From NCBI RefSeq assembly GCF_002775205.1, contig NC_036461.1, positions 13,925,015 through 13,989,014 on the forward strand: 64,000 nt of DNA, written 5' to 3'. Made by a program: the position numbers and the translations under genes. This DNA comes from Xiphophorus maculatus (taxonomy: Eukaryota > Chordata > Actinopteri > Cyprinodontiformes > Poeciliidae). A model generated the notes under the pieces. It was not told the origin of the DNA. It was given only the letters and a program-made list of their open reading frames with translations, and made no database searches. Position 1 is the first letter of the stretch. Each line of letters opens with the position of its first letter. This document shows, in pieces, positions 25,302-36,362 of the stretch.

Positions 25302-25350
25302 TATTTTAAACTGAGCTGCTCACTGGTGGAAGCGTAGCTAATCTGTGGAG
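25302..25350 (-). pseudogene. relic of duplicated receptor exon 3
   Basis: On the minus strand a CTCTCCACAG acceptor is followed by ISYASTSEQLSLKY, the same 14 residues that open exon 3 of the intact receptor at 21644. Similarity stops at about 25305. No other receptor exon is found nearby, so this is a non-functional fragment. Confidence 0.75.
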
Positions 25351-26075
25351 AGCATCAATGCAATGAAAGAGGATGTAAAAGGTTTACACACCCACATAAA
25401 AATTCATAAAATTTCATATAAATGATTGGACATTTTTAAAAAATATATATCCTGTAAAGTTCAATAAAAAAACAAACAAGCAAATCTGTCTGAGGGAAAA
25501 ATGTAAACAATAATAGGTAAGTGTGCGCACCCTTAAAAAATAATTAGCTTAACCACCATCTGATTAGCTTAACCAGATGGTGACTCACTGGTCCTCATTT
25601 ATCATAGTCATCCTGTAAAAGGTTCATTTTTACCTTATAAGAATTTTGATTCTTTGGCCGCAGCCATGGTTTGAATCACCTTTCTACGGATTTATTTGCA
25701 GTTCATCCTCACTGCGTGTCGTCATCACAGTGGTTCTGCACATAAACCAGTCTGAACAATACATGTATTAATCTTTGCACCCTGAGGGCCTCTAAAACCT
25801 CTCTGTTGCAGTTTACACTAATTTCCATGAGAGGGCAGCATTTGCAACACTATAGCACATTAGTATGATTTGATTTATGCTATTTCATTTTAGTTTCAGT
25901 TCACTGGTCTTATGGAAGGTGAACCTCCACAAGGCCTTAGGATTCAAGGCCATTGAATCCTAAGACAACTTTTGTCTACTACTGGCGTGCATTTACCTCC
26001 CTCCATCATCCCATCAACTCCCAATAAGAAGAAAAACAATCTAACAGCAGGATGCTGCTGGCCTGCCACCACCAT
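25308..26075. repeat. segmental duplication, copy B
   Basis: This is the diverged partner of 21600-24045. It keeps the start of exon 3, the adjoining intron with the transposon end, and the DNA upstream of exon 1. The roughly 1.8 kb between (rest of intron 2, exons 2 and 1) is missing. Confidence 0.7.
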
Positions 26076-26662
26076 GCTTCATGTGGGGACAGTCAGTATA
26101 AGGGGATGGACAAGTCTTAGATTTGCATGTTGTACCATCCTCTTTCCATCTCACAGAGAGTTCTGTGAGATGTTGAAAGCTTAAGATATGGTTTTGAAAC
26201 CTGATCCTGCATTAAACGTCTCCACAACTTCACTACTGACCCATCTCTCTTTCTCTTACAGTCTGTTAACAGCTGAGGCATTACATGAAGACGCTGGAAG
26301 TTTGCAGTGAATTTATTGTGAAATTTACATTCACACATCGGTAGCTTTTGATGTTAATTGGTTGCATTTGAATTAACTTTGGGGTATAAAAGTCAAAGGT
26401 GTCAAACGCAAGCCAGTAAAACTAAGTTTCAGGTTGCAATGTTTTAACACACAACAGTTTTTGCCAGACACTATTATTTATGCAAAAACATTTTTATAAA
26501 ATCATCCCCAATATCAACTTCAGAAAATGAAAATATTTAAGGAGCTTTAAACTCAGAACGTCTTTAGTCTATGATAAGTTGGATTGACCCTCATTTAAAG
26601 ACTAAAAGGGTCTGGATTGGATCCCCGACTCTCCACGCCTTATGGGTAGTGGTCGTGCAGGA

Positions 26663-26709
26663 TATAAATAGGAGTGCACCCTGCTGTAAACCAGTTGGAC
26701 GAAGTCGAG
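26663..26709 (+). promoter_or_regulatory. matn3: matn3 core promoter with TATA box
   Basis: TATAAATA is at 26663-26670, in GATATAAATAGGAGTGCACC. The start codon is at 26710, so a start site about 30 bases downstream would leave a leader of only about 15-20 bases. Confidence 0.6.
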
Positions 26710-29700
26710 ATGGTTTTGTTAGTGTGGAAGGTGGTGGTGGTCTTTGGTATCCTGGCGGTGGGATCTCAGGGCTCTCTCCCACAGCCCCGGTCACAGCGTC
26801 GGGTGTCTCCAGGGCGCTATGACCGATCAGAGAACTTAGCATCGATCCCAGGGACGTCTGTAGAGGCGCAGAGTGAGGAGCGCTTTCAGGAGGTCCGGCG
26901 GGGTGACCAGAGAAGCGTCCTGCTGCAGCGGGGCGCGCGGAAAGATGCCGACATCTACCTGAGGCACGAGGGACTGAGAGATGACGCAGGTTGGACTTTC
27001 CCTGTCATTTTAACTGCTAGACCATGCAGTTTTAGATATGTAGAGTTTATTTTACATCCGAGTGCAGTAGAAATTGTTATTGGTTCATTAGCACTTAAAA
27101 TAATAATACAACTCCAATTCTGATGCATAAGTCTGTTGCACTATTTAGCTCTATTCAGACACACACACTTTCCTTAATTTGCTAAATTGGTGGCAATAAG
27201 TCTTGGTTTCATGGGTCCAAGCCATCTCAGCGTAAAGCTGCACCATCTGGCTCCTTGCAGCCTGCTGGAGATTCTCCAGCAACAATCGGCAGCAGTTCAG
27301 GTACTGAACATCTCAACATAAGAACTATATACAAAAAAATGTGTGAATTTTTTTTTCTTACAATAGATATTATATATATATATATATCTTTTCTCTTTGT
27401 TCATTGTTTTGTGCTAAACTGAACATATTTTCAATATAATTTCTGGAAGAAAATTAACCAACCAGTAAAATCAAATATAATATAATATTATATCTGTTAT
27501 GAAATCAAATATAACAGATATAATATCTGTTATTGGGCTTGTGCAACAAAAAAAAACAACAGAAAAACTTGGAAAAATACATATGGATGCCAGTGATGGC
27601 AAATACAGTGTGTGTGTGCTGTCATTTTATAAAATAAGAAAATCAATCAAATAAACAAGGAAACATGAAACACAAATGTCAAAACACAAGTAGCTACCAA
27701 AATAACTAACTCACTTTTTCTTATAAGAATATTTTTCTCTCTGCTTACAAAAAAAGAACAGAAAATGAATCTAATAAAATTGTTTTCTTTTTCCTTTACA
27801 GCAACAAGAACTAATTGCAAAAATCGCCCTATTGACCTGGTTTTCATCATAGACAGTTCCCGCAGTGTGCGCCCTGCTGAATTTAAAAAGGCCAAGGAGT
27901 TCCTGCAGGCCATGGTGGACAGCCTGGTTATTGGCAGAGATGCCACTCGTGTCGGCCTCGTTAATTATGCGAGCACAGTCAAAATTGAGTTTCTCCTCAA
28001 CACTTTTTTTGACAAATCCTCTGTGATGCAGGCACTCGGCCAAGTTGAGCCCTTAGCTTCAGGCACCATGACGGGCATGGCCATCAGGACCGCCATAGAG
28101 AAAGCCTTCACCAAGGAGGCCGGGGCCCGATCCGCTTCCATGAACATTGCTAAGGTGGCTATTATAGTGACTGATGGGAGACCTCAGGACAAGGTGGAGG
28201 AGGTGTCAGCCACAGCCAGAGCATCTGGGATTGAAATCTATGCAGTGGGAGTTGACAGAGCTGATATGGCTTCCCTGAAACTTATGGCCAGCCAGCCACA
28301 TGATGACCATGTCTTCTATGTGGAGACCTATGGTGTGATCGAGAAGCTTACGTCTAAGTTTAGGGAAACTTTGTGTGGTAAGGATGATGATAATGGGAGT
28401 GCAGATATTGATAACGGACTAGGCCTAAATGGCAGGAAAGACGATAATAAGCGTGACAGTGAAGGGAACAACGGTATGTCAGATCGGTCCTATTCTATTC
28501 ACCTGTGAGCATATGGGCAGCACCGTAGAGAGGATCTTCATTCTAAGGCTAGTGGTCCTCTTCTTTAATTTTAAGTACAACACAAAGACAACCACTAATT
28601 TATCACTAATTGGACATGCTACTGAAAAGATGTCCAGCAACTGTGAAAACACTGAGTGGTATTAATGCAGTAAGCCTTAAGCATAAATAATAAATCCCAC
28701 ACTAACCAGCTTAAAGAAGAGACGATTCAGATTCTGACCACATTCTTTAAAATGTAGGAAACTTAATATGTTGCTGTCTATTCTGTTCACAGAAATCTGC
28801 TGCTGCTGTAATAAGTGCTGCAAGCCATTAAAAAGTCGTCTAAAGCAGGAACTCACTAAAGCCAACTGCTTTGCAATTAGCTTTAAAAAAAGCATTAGAA
28901 AAGATTTTTGTTGCCATTTTTAAGTAGGAAATTTCTTTCATTCTCATGTATTTAGAAGAGCTTGACTAAACACAGCCACTTTCCTAAAGAAGCTTTAAAC
29001 CATACCTTAAAACATTTCATTTTATTCTATTTACAATATTTTTAAGGAAAATATGCTTTATACATATATCTCAGCTAAGAAACCATACTTCATCAAAGCT
29101 AATGTATACTTAGCTTGGACCTGTGCTGAAGACTAAGTACTAAATACATTTCTTACGATGGCATTCACTAGCACAAATAACCCCGACTAACAGGTCCCTT
29201 GGACCTATTTAATTTTCAGCTTTACTTTGCAGCTAAAATGTATAATTTAAAATTTAAGCTTGAGCCACATTGAACCAGATTGTTCATCTGCTAGAACCAC
29301 CACAGTTTAGCATTTCTAAGTTTACAATGTTTGTTTTGTTTTGTTTTTTTGTCTTTGCTTCATTCTCACGTACCATGGCTATCAAGATCTCTGTTGAGGC
29401 TAGGCTCAAACATCCATAACAGCCTCTTCATAATGTTATATCTTAAATTTAAAACTAAAGGGACTGAATTTAATACCTTTAGTATTACATGTTAGCACTG
29501 GCTCAAAAAAGTAAGAACTGGTTATGTTTGCTGCTTAGTATAAACTTTTTGCATGGCACTAATTTGTGAAGTTCTATTTAATTTTTATACTTACACTGCA
29601 AGCCCTTACTTTTAAGATGAGGGTATTATTAAAATTTATGGAGAGATTTTGGGATAAAAATTACCCTTGTTTGAATAACTAATTTGACTAAATTCTCAAA

Positions 29701-32700
29701 ATGCCAACTGGCGTCCAAAAACTGTTTGCACTCCCTCTCATGCAGCGTTCTCTGAACATATTTAATTTCTCCTTTTTGTTTGAGAAAAGCTGGCTAAATA
29801 TTGTTGGTAGATTACAGCTTAAGTTTCCGAATCTTAGAAATTGGATAGAAACACTGGTTTCAAAAATACTATCTTTCTCCACAGCCAAGATTAGTCGATT
29901 TGTACAAACACCTGATGTATTTTGGAAACACCTGCTGTACATTGTATTTGCTACTAACAGAAAAAGCTTCCTGTTAAACATCCAGTTGAACCTAAAGAGT
30001 ATTTTGGGGTTTTGGTGTGAACAACTTGTGCTTTACTGCAATGGTGAAATCATTACTGAAGACAAGTTTTGTGCTTGGATTCACTTTTTATTTGACTGCA
30101 TGGTTCATATAAGGATGGGCTGTAATTGGAATTTAAAGACACTGAACTACTTAAATATTCTTACAAATACTTAAAATTCAAATCACATAAGTAACCCATA
30201 AATGTAGCATCTCTTCAGCTGAATAGCAAAGATCATACAAACTTGCTTGCATGTGGCAGATTTTCTAAATACTCACAGACTAACCAAACAATAAATGAAA
30301 AGCTGATTTTACTGTGATTTTAGTAAGCATAAGCCAATCAGACAGTGAAGTGTTTCCTTTTAGGTTTGGATCCATGTGATCAAGGACACAACTGTCAGCA
30401 TATTTGTGTCAACAGTGGTGACTCGTACATCTGCAAGTGTCGCCCTGGCTACATCCTGAATCCAGACAAGAAAACATGCTCACGTAAGAATAAAAATAAA
30501 TCTTATTTCTCAGTGTTCAGCATTGCTTAAGATTAAATATTGTACAGACAAGCCTTTTGTTAGTTAGCTTTAAGATTATATCCAAATAATTAAAAATGTG
30601 CTCTAGTAAATTACAGTTGTTGACAGCAATCTTGGTGTGCTTTAAGGTTCTATATTGAGTCCTCTTCTTTTTAGTTTGTATAACAGTGACTTTCCTGATC
30701 TTTGTCCACCTCATGGTACTTGTCAAATATGTGCAGGGTGATACAGTTGTGAATTTGCATAAAGAAACAAACAGGCAAGACCTGTAACCTGTAATTACTG
30801 ATATGTCTGACTGGTTGCATAACTCGTGTTTAAACCTCAGTGTGAGTACGCAGGTTCTCTTCAAGTTCTGTAAATAGAGCTCCAGATGCTGAAGCTCTAT
30901 TGACAGAGAAAATACAGTCATTGGTACTGGATTAAAAGTGTAACAGAGTTTAACAACTTACTTGACAACCATTTACATACTGGCTTACAAAAACGAGCAA
31001 GTCTCTGCTAGTTTGAGCCATATTACTGCATATGAACGCCTAGCAGAGCACAGTTAAAAACACAGACTATTAGGTGGTGGATGTTCATAAATCCTTATTA
31101 TAATCTTCCTCCTGAAAACTATCCCAGCCTGATGTGTGAGTGACTTTTTTCAGGTGCAGATGCTTGTACCCAGGGACATGACTGCCAGCATATTTGTGTC
31201 AACACCCGCGACTCGTACATGTGCCAGTGTAGAACTGGATACGTGTTGAACACAGATAAGAAAACATGCTCACGTAAGAACATTTGATTCTTTCAATAGA
31301 TCATAAGTTTCAGCTGCGGTGACTGATAGATTTTCTGATTTTCGAAAAATAAGGGTCTTAAGTCCCAGTTTACCTCAGAAGTCAAAGGTCTTCAGGTTAT
31401 CCAGCCTGTAGATGCCTTAAAGTAAGGATTGGCAATAAACATTCATGTCTTTTCTTTGTTGTGTTTGCACAAATAACCCAAGCAATACATGTAGTTATGT
31501 AGGTTAAATAGTACTGAGTACTTGACATCTTAATCAAATAAGAAAACATTGTTAGAGGTCAGTTTGAACATGACAGCACCTCTTTTCCGGTTTAGATAAA
31601 TGACTGCCGATGTATGTGTTTCAGCAAAGGTGACTATCACATATGCAAATGTTAAGTGGGACGTGTGTTAGATGCAGACTAAAAAAAATGTAAATTACTC
31701 ATTTGTCTGTTTTCCCCCCTTTTCCTTCGAACTCAGGCAAAAGATTTCTAGGTATTGCTGATTTACATACAAAATTATGTCTAAAACCGCATTCTAGCTT
31801 GGCTGTACAGAGGAGACTTTTGTTTGTGTGTTAATGTGGAAGTTTCTCTTCGCAGGTATGGATGCATGTTCTTCAGAACATAACTGCCAACATATTTGTG
31901 TCAAAAGTGGAGATTCTTATGTTTGCATGTGTCGCAAAGGATATTTGTTGAACGCAGACAACAAAACATGCTCACGTAAGGAAACTTGCAGCCACGTTTA
32001 GTATGCTTTGCTGGTGACTATGTTGAGGTTTCACAGGGATATAGAGATATGTAGAAAATTTGTGTGAGAATGTTTCAAAAAAATGGCGTAAATCCCAAAT
32101 ATCGCAGAAAATCTTAACTTATGCTCCCTTTATTAAACATAATATGCCTACTATTCCTTTTGATTATTTTTGCACTAAAACTTTGCATTGCTTGTTTTAA
32201 TTTCTTCATCTGTTAGGTTAGAATTAATTGCAGCACTAGATATTTTGTCATGCAAATTTGTTTCTTTCCAGGTTCTGATCCATGTGCCCTTGGACACGAT
32301 TGCCATCATATTTGTGAAAATAGTGATGCATCATATGTCTGCAAGTGTCGGGCGGGATATGTGTTAAATACAGACCAGAAAACGTGCTCACGTAAGACAA
32401 AGCTATGATATCTGTGTCTCAAAAAGTTATTTGTGAGATGGAATATTGATTCTTACATTTAGTGTCAAGTATATTGTCCTCCCTCTCACTGCTTTTCTCA
32501 CTGTTTTTGGAAATGTTGGATCATGTGTGATTTCTTTTCAGGTTCTGATCCATGTTCCCATAGACATGATTGTCAGCACATCTGTGTAAACAGTGATGCT
32601 TCACACATGTGCAAATGTCAAGTGGGATATGTGTTGAATCCAGATAAAAAAACATGCTCACGTAAGATTTTTCTTTTCTGGACAAGCAGTTGTTCATTGC

Positions 32701-35700
32701 ATCTCATCTGAGGCACGCAGATGTAATATGTAATAGCTGCTCATTTCAGATTCAGGTACATGTGCAGGATAACATGGCTGCCAACACATTTGTATCAAAA
32801 CGGATGACTCGTTTGTATGTAAATGTATAACAGGATATGTTTTGAATCCCGGCGGGAAAACATGCATACTTAAGATTTGTCATTTCACTCTGCATAAAAA
32901 TATAAACAATTGAAAATCATCACAGCAGGACTGCTTCATGTGAAGCTTTTTACAGCAACACAAAATGCTCTCCAAAAGAAAAAGGATTTCTGATATCAGA
33001 AGTCTCTGCTTCCTTTTCTTTTCAGGCTCAGACGCATGTTCTCAGGGACATGACTGCCAGCATATATGTGTCAACAGTGGAAGCTCATATGTCTGCAAGT
33101 GTCGGCTGGGATATTCGCTCAACATGGACAGGAAGACATGCTCACGTAAGCAAATTTATTTTTATGTTACTTAAAATCCAGCTTGATTTTCACAAAAAAT
33201 TCCAGAAGTGTATATTTTCCAGGTTTCAAGGCGGTAGAGCATCAGAAAAAAAGTGGCATCACCTATTTGTATACTTATTATGCTAAAATGTTTGCTAAAG
33301 TGCAGAGAAGTACACTGTTAGTGTTTTAGTCACTTTTATCACTGAACACAATAATCAGCTAATCCCCTTTGGTTTCCAACTTGGTACTGGAACACATGTT
33401 AACTCGGTTGCTGTCATTAACAGACAGCAACAACAACCACTGGCTTGTTGCTGCTTACATTCATCTGCTCCTGTTCCTACAGAAAGATCTTCAAATATTC
33501 TCTTCAATTTTTTTTCCACACTTTTTATTAAACAAACATCTGTATGTAAATTATCTTTTTTACTGCAAATATTATGTCTAAAATTTAACTGGTTAACTTT
33601 TAACTTTGAAATTAAAACAAAATGTATCCTACCACTAAAAGCAGACCTTGTGCCAGCAGTGATTCTTGTGTACCAGTTTGACAACCTTGGACCTAGATGA
33701 CTTTGAAATTTGATTTCTTCTCTGTTTACAAATTTTGTCTTTGAGGCAACTTGTGTCAACTCAGGATATACTCGTTTGCATGTTTAATGTATTATAAAAC
33801 TCTTTCCGTGACTCTTTCACACAATGGGATGCCAGTGCTGTTCTGTGAAATAATTTTCATGCTCCCAGCATCATAACACAACAACAAAACTACCTTTCTG
33901 GAGGAGTAAAGTTGCAAAGCAGTTGAGCACAAACATGCTGCAAAACATGCAGCATGGCTATTCCAATTGTCAGAATAGAAACTGGCATGGTCAGTAGCTT
34001 TCTTAATTTATGGATCCTTATAAATGGGCAAAGAATCAATAGGTCAAATGATTATTTTCCATCAGCAATTTAGATTTTCTGGCATTTATAACTGCCTTTT
34101 TTCTGTAATGGAAAAAAAGGCATTGCAGAAAACAAAAAGTCTGATGTTAAAAAAAGATGACATTCTGGAACTTTTTTCTCTTATATCTGTTGAGTTATGC
34201 GATTCAAACATTCACAGGTTATGTCATAGACGAAACATTAATTTAATAAGCAAAACATGTTTGTGGACAGAGTAAACTGACTCAGTGTCTTCCTTCAGGT
34301 TTGGATGCATGTATTCAGGGACACGACTGCCAGCATATCTGTATCAACAACGGTGTTTCTTACAACTGCAAGTGTCGAATAGGATACATGCTAAATTCAG
34401 ACCAGAAAACATGTTCACGTAAGTTTTTCTGTGTTCATGGCACACTGTCCTCACACCTCAAGTTGCTTGGTTATAGATGATCTCTTGGAGTTCCAAATTT
34501 CCTGAATAAACAGTCTGGCACGGGCTTCCCTACAACTGTTGGGGTGTCTATGGAAAGTTACATAACTGTCAATACAGGCCTGTGTTAACACAATGCTAAG
34601 GCAGAAAGAAATCTACCCATTTATCCAGGGAAAGGCTGCAGGGCCATGTCCAAACAATTTAATGACCATCATTCAACTGTGGGAAAGATGAACTCAGTAC
34701 AATCTACTAAGGAGTTGGTATCTTAGTGAATTAACCCCTACTGTTAGTGTGCAATGTTCAAAGAAATTACACACAAAAAAGCAGAGCTTTATCTCACACT
34801 CTATTTAGGATGGTCATGTTAAAGGTGCAGTATGTAACTTTTCTAAAAAATATATACACATGGTTTTTTTTACATATTTGTTAAAACTGCTACTATATTG
34901 TGACAGCATAACATGAGACATAATCTGGGAAAAAAGTTAGTTTTTCTGGCCTTTCCCTGAGGTCCTACTGACATCTGCAGAAATCCACAACTCAGTCAGA
35001 AACGTATTGCTGTCAATCACTCTCGTACAGACAAAATCAGAAGCATTGTTGCAATTACCTGTTGAAGGTGAAATGTTGGAAAGGAACAGAGGTTCAATTT
35101 CAAGGTGTCAGAGTCCAAAGTCAAATTTAATGTTTGTATTTTTATAACCTCTGCAGGTAACATAGTTACTAGATTGTGTGATAAAATAGCAACATGTGCC
35201 CTTTTAATTAAGAGAGTTGTGCATAAACAAAGATCTGCAAATCTAAACAATCTGAAGAAATGTTAGAGAAAAGAAGAAATCCTTACACAACAATCTAAGA
35301 GAGTGATAAAACCTTACAGATAGTTACTGCTAAGAGTGGTTTTACTAAAGACCTAACTTCAAACAGGGACTTTGTAGTTCAATGTAGTCTTAACATTTTT
35401 GCATCATGTACTTGATTTCAGTTATTTTTAATCCATTAGTTTAAAAATTATTACTGGCTTTATTACAAAAAGGGCCAATAGCTGTGCTTTTTACCTGCAG
35501 GAACAACTCCAAAACTATTTGGGTTTAGCTCATTTCTGCACCTTTAAATTTAAATGTGTGTTTTGTTTATAACTACACAAAGATCAGAAATTGATAAAAA
35601 GTAAGTATTTAGTGGTTCTGCGCAGTTTATAGACAAGGGTTCTGTAGGAAAACTTTTAACTATTAAAATGTTAATTTCTTTGCATAGTTAGTAACATGTT

Positions 35701-36362
35701 GCTTTTATATTTGTCTGGATGTCTTTTCATTTAATAAATGTTGTGTGTCTTAATGTCCCATTTAAGGTGGACCTCATTAAGTAAGCATGTTAAGGTCGTA
35801 ATTGGTTACACTTTTTAACATTTTAGAAAAACTACTAATCTTTGTCTTAAACTAAAATCATTATAGATCTAATCTATTGTGTGTGCAATCTGAGCCACCC
35901 TATATTAAATAACACTTTCAATTTCATCTAACATTGATCTCTGATTCCAATCATCCAATCAATTTTTTACCTGCTATGTCATATACCCAGCATACGATGA
36001 TCAAACATTTCTTCTGCCCCTGTCAGACATGTGTTTTCATTGTTTCAGAGGAAATGAGGAGTGAAATTTCAGAAGATGCCTGCATGTGTGAAGCTCAAAT
36101 TGTATTCCAGAAAAAAGTGCAGTCAGCCATTCAAGAGCTCACCTGGAAAAATATCCTTTTTTGAGTCCATAAATTTAGATTTCATTTTACAACTTAAATT
36201 GGTTTTAAAGACAACAATCTTTCCGATCAGTTGATATTATTCAATATTTTTACATTAAATTTGCACTTTTCCCCATAAAATATTTGCATTTCCTTGACTG
36301 TTTGTTCACTTTCTGAACTTTCAGACAAAGTAAACGACATTGAAGGCACATTCCAACATTGA
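26710..36362 (+). CDS. matn3: matrilin-3 (complete; seven EGF domains)
   Basis: Matrilin-3 is a secreted adaptor of cartilage matrix that oligomerises through a C-terminal coiled coil. Exons are 26710-26989, 27802-28377, seven 120-base EGF exons (30364-30483, 31154-31273, 31856-31975, 32272-32391, 32542-32661, 33026-33145, 34299-34418), 36049-36150 and 36310-36362, in frame, giving 616 residues. Order: signal peptide (1-21); basic linker; one vWA domain from about residue 99 with MIDAS residues DSSRS and VTDG; EGFs at 286-565, each with the CQHIC and CKC pattern; then CMCE, the cysteines that join chains in matrilins, and a heptad coiled coil. The final intron is AT-AC. Human MATN3 has four EGFs, so this form is longer. 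One vWA domain rather than two, and the wdr35 neighbour, favour MATN3 over other matrilins. Confidence 0.93.
27095..27330. repeat. local repeat, copy 2, in matn3 intron 1
   Basis: This is the partner of 24595-24860. It lies just after matn3 exon 1, outside the coding part. Confidence 0.6.
30364..30483 (+). other. matn3: matn3 EGF exon 1
   Basis: This 120-base exon runs in from phase 1 and out at phase 1, between TTTTAG and CAC|GTAAG. It encodes [20 protein letters not shown] and on to TCS. It is preceded by a 1986-base intron. Confidence 0.9.
31154..31273 (+). other. matn3: matn3 EGF exon 2
   Basis: This 120-base symmetric exon has six cysteines ([14 protein letters not shown], then CQC, then TCS). 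Confidence 0.9.
31585..31697 (+). pseudogene. dead matn3 EGF exon (first)
   Basis: It lies between EGF exons 2 and 3. The text TGACTGCCGATGTATGTGTT, then AAAGGTGACTATCACATATG, aligns with live EGF exons, and reading that frame gives [14 protein letters not shown] followed by a stop. A second stop follows the remnant LDAD. The 5' part with the first cysteine and acceptor is deleted, and no good donor remains. Confidence 0.75.
31856..31975 (+). other. matn3: matn3 EGF exon 3
   Basis: This 120-base symmetric exon encodes [20 protein letters not shown] and continues to TCS, with all six cysteines. Confidence 0.9.
32272..32391 (+). other. matn3: matn3 EGF exon 4
   Basis: This 120-base symmetric exon encodes [20 protein letters not shown] and continues to TCS. 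It starts with the same GTTCTGATCCATG as EGF exon 5, suggesting recent common origin. Confidence 0.9.
32542..32661 (+). other. matn3: matn3 EGF exon 5
   Basis: This 120-base symmetric exon encodes [20 protein letters not shown] and continues to TCS. Confidence 0.9.
32754..32873 (+). pseudogene. dead matn3 EGF exon (second)
   Basis: It lies 92 bases after EGF exon 5. In frame it reads GTCAG, stop (TAA), then [26 protein letters not shown] and TC. The spacing is unchanged, so one substitution made the stop. The donor, GTAAG in every live copy, is TTAAG here. Retained codon pattern shows recent loss. Confidence 0.85.
33026..33145 (+). other. matn3: matn3 EGF exon 6
   Basis: This 120-base symmetric exon encodes [20 protein letters not shown] and continues to TCS. 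Confidence 0.9.
33740..33805 (+). pseudogene. possible third dead EGF exon
   Basis: The text ACTTGTGTCAACTCAGG then ACTCGTTTGCATGTTTAATG resembles the middle of live EGF exons and of the second dead exon. Only about 65 bases align and no splice sites are seen. Confidence 0.35.
34299..34418 (+). other. matn3: matn3 EGF exon 7
   Basis: This 120-base symmetric exon encodes [20 protein letters not shown] and continues to TCS. It is separated from the coiled-coil exon by 1630 bases holding a TTAA-bounded repeat. Confidence 0.9.
34819..35208. mobile_element. TTAA-bounded MITE-like repeat
   Basis: It begins TTAAAGGTGCAGTATGTAAC and ends, on the opposite strand, TTAAAAGGGCACATGTTGCT. The start matches a common fish repeat by memory. 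TTAA at both ends suggests a piggyBac-type target site. Confidence 0.5.
36151..36309 (+). other. matn3: AT-AC (U12-type) intron in matn3 coiled coil
   Basis: The donor is ATATCCTTTT (36151-36160), exactly the U12 consensus. The branch motif TTCCTTGAC is at 36290-36298, and the first AC after it is at 36308-36309, 11 bases from the branch A. Using that AC gives [18 protein letters not shown], with unbroken 3-4 heptad spacing. Two later AC choices (36318, 36326) shorten the coil and break the heptad register. Matrilin genes are known to carry a minor-class intron at this place. Confidence 0.9.

Noticed and set aside
28378-28508. Read-through of the matn3 vWA exon to a stop at about 28508
   Set aside because: The frame passes the donor GTGTG|GTAAGG. 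Splicing there joins EGF exon 1 in frame (TLCGLDPC), so the tail is intronic.
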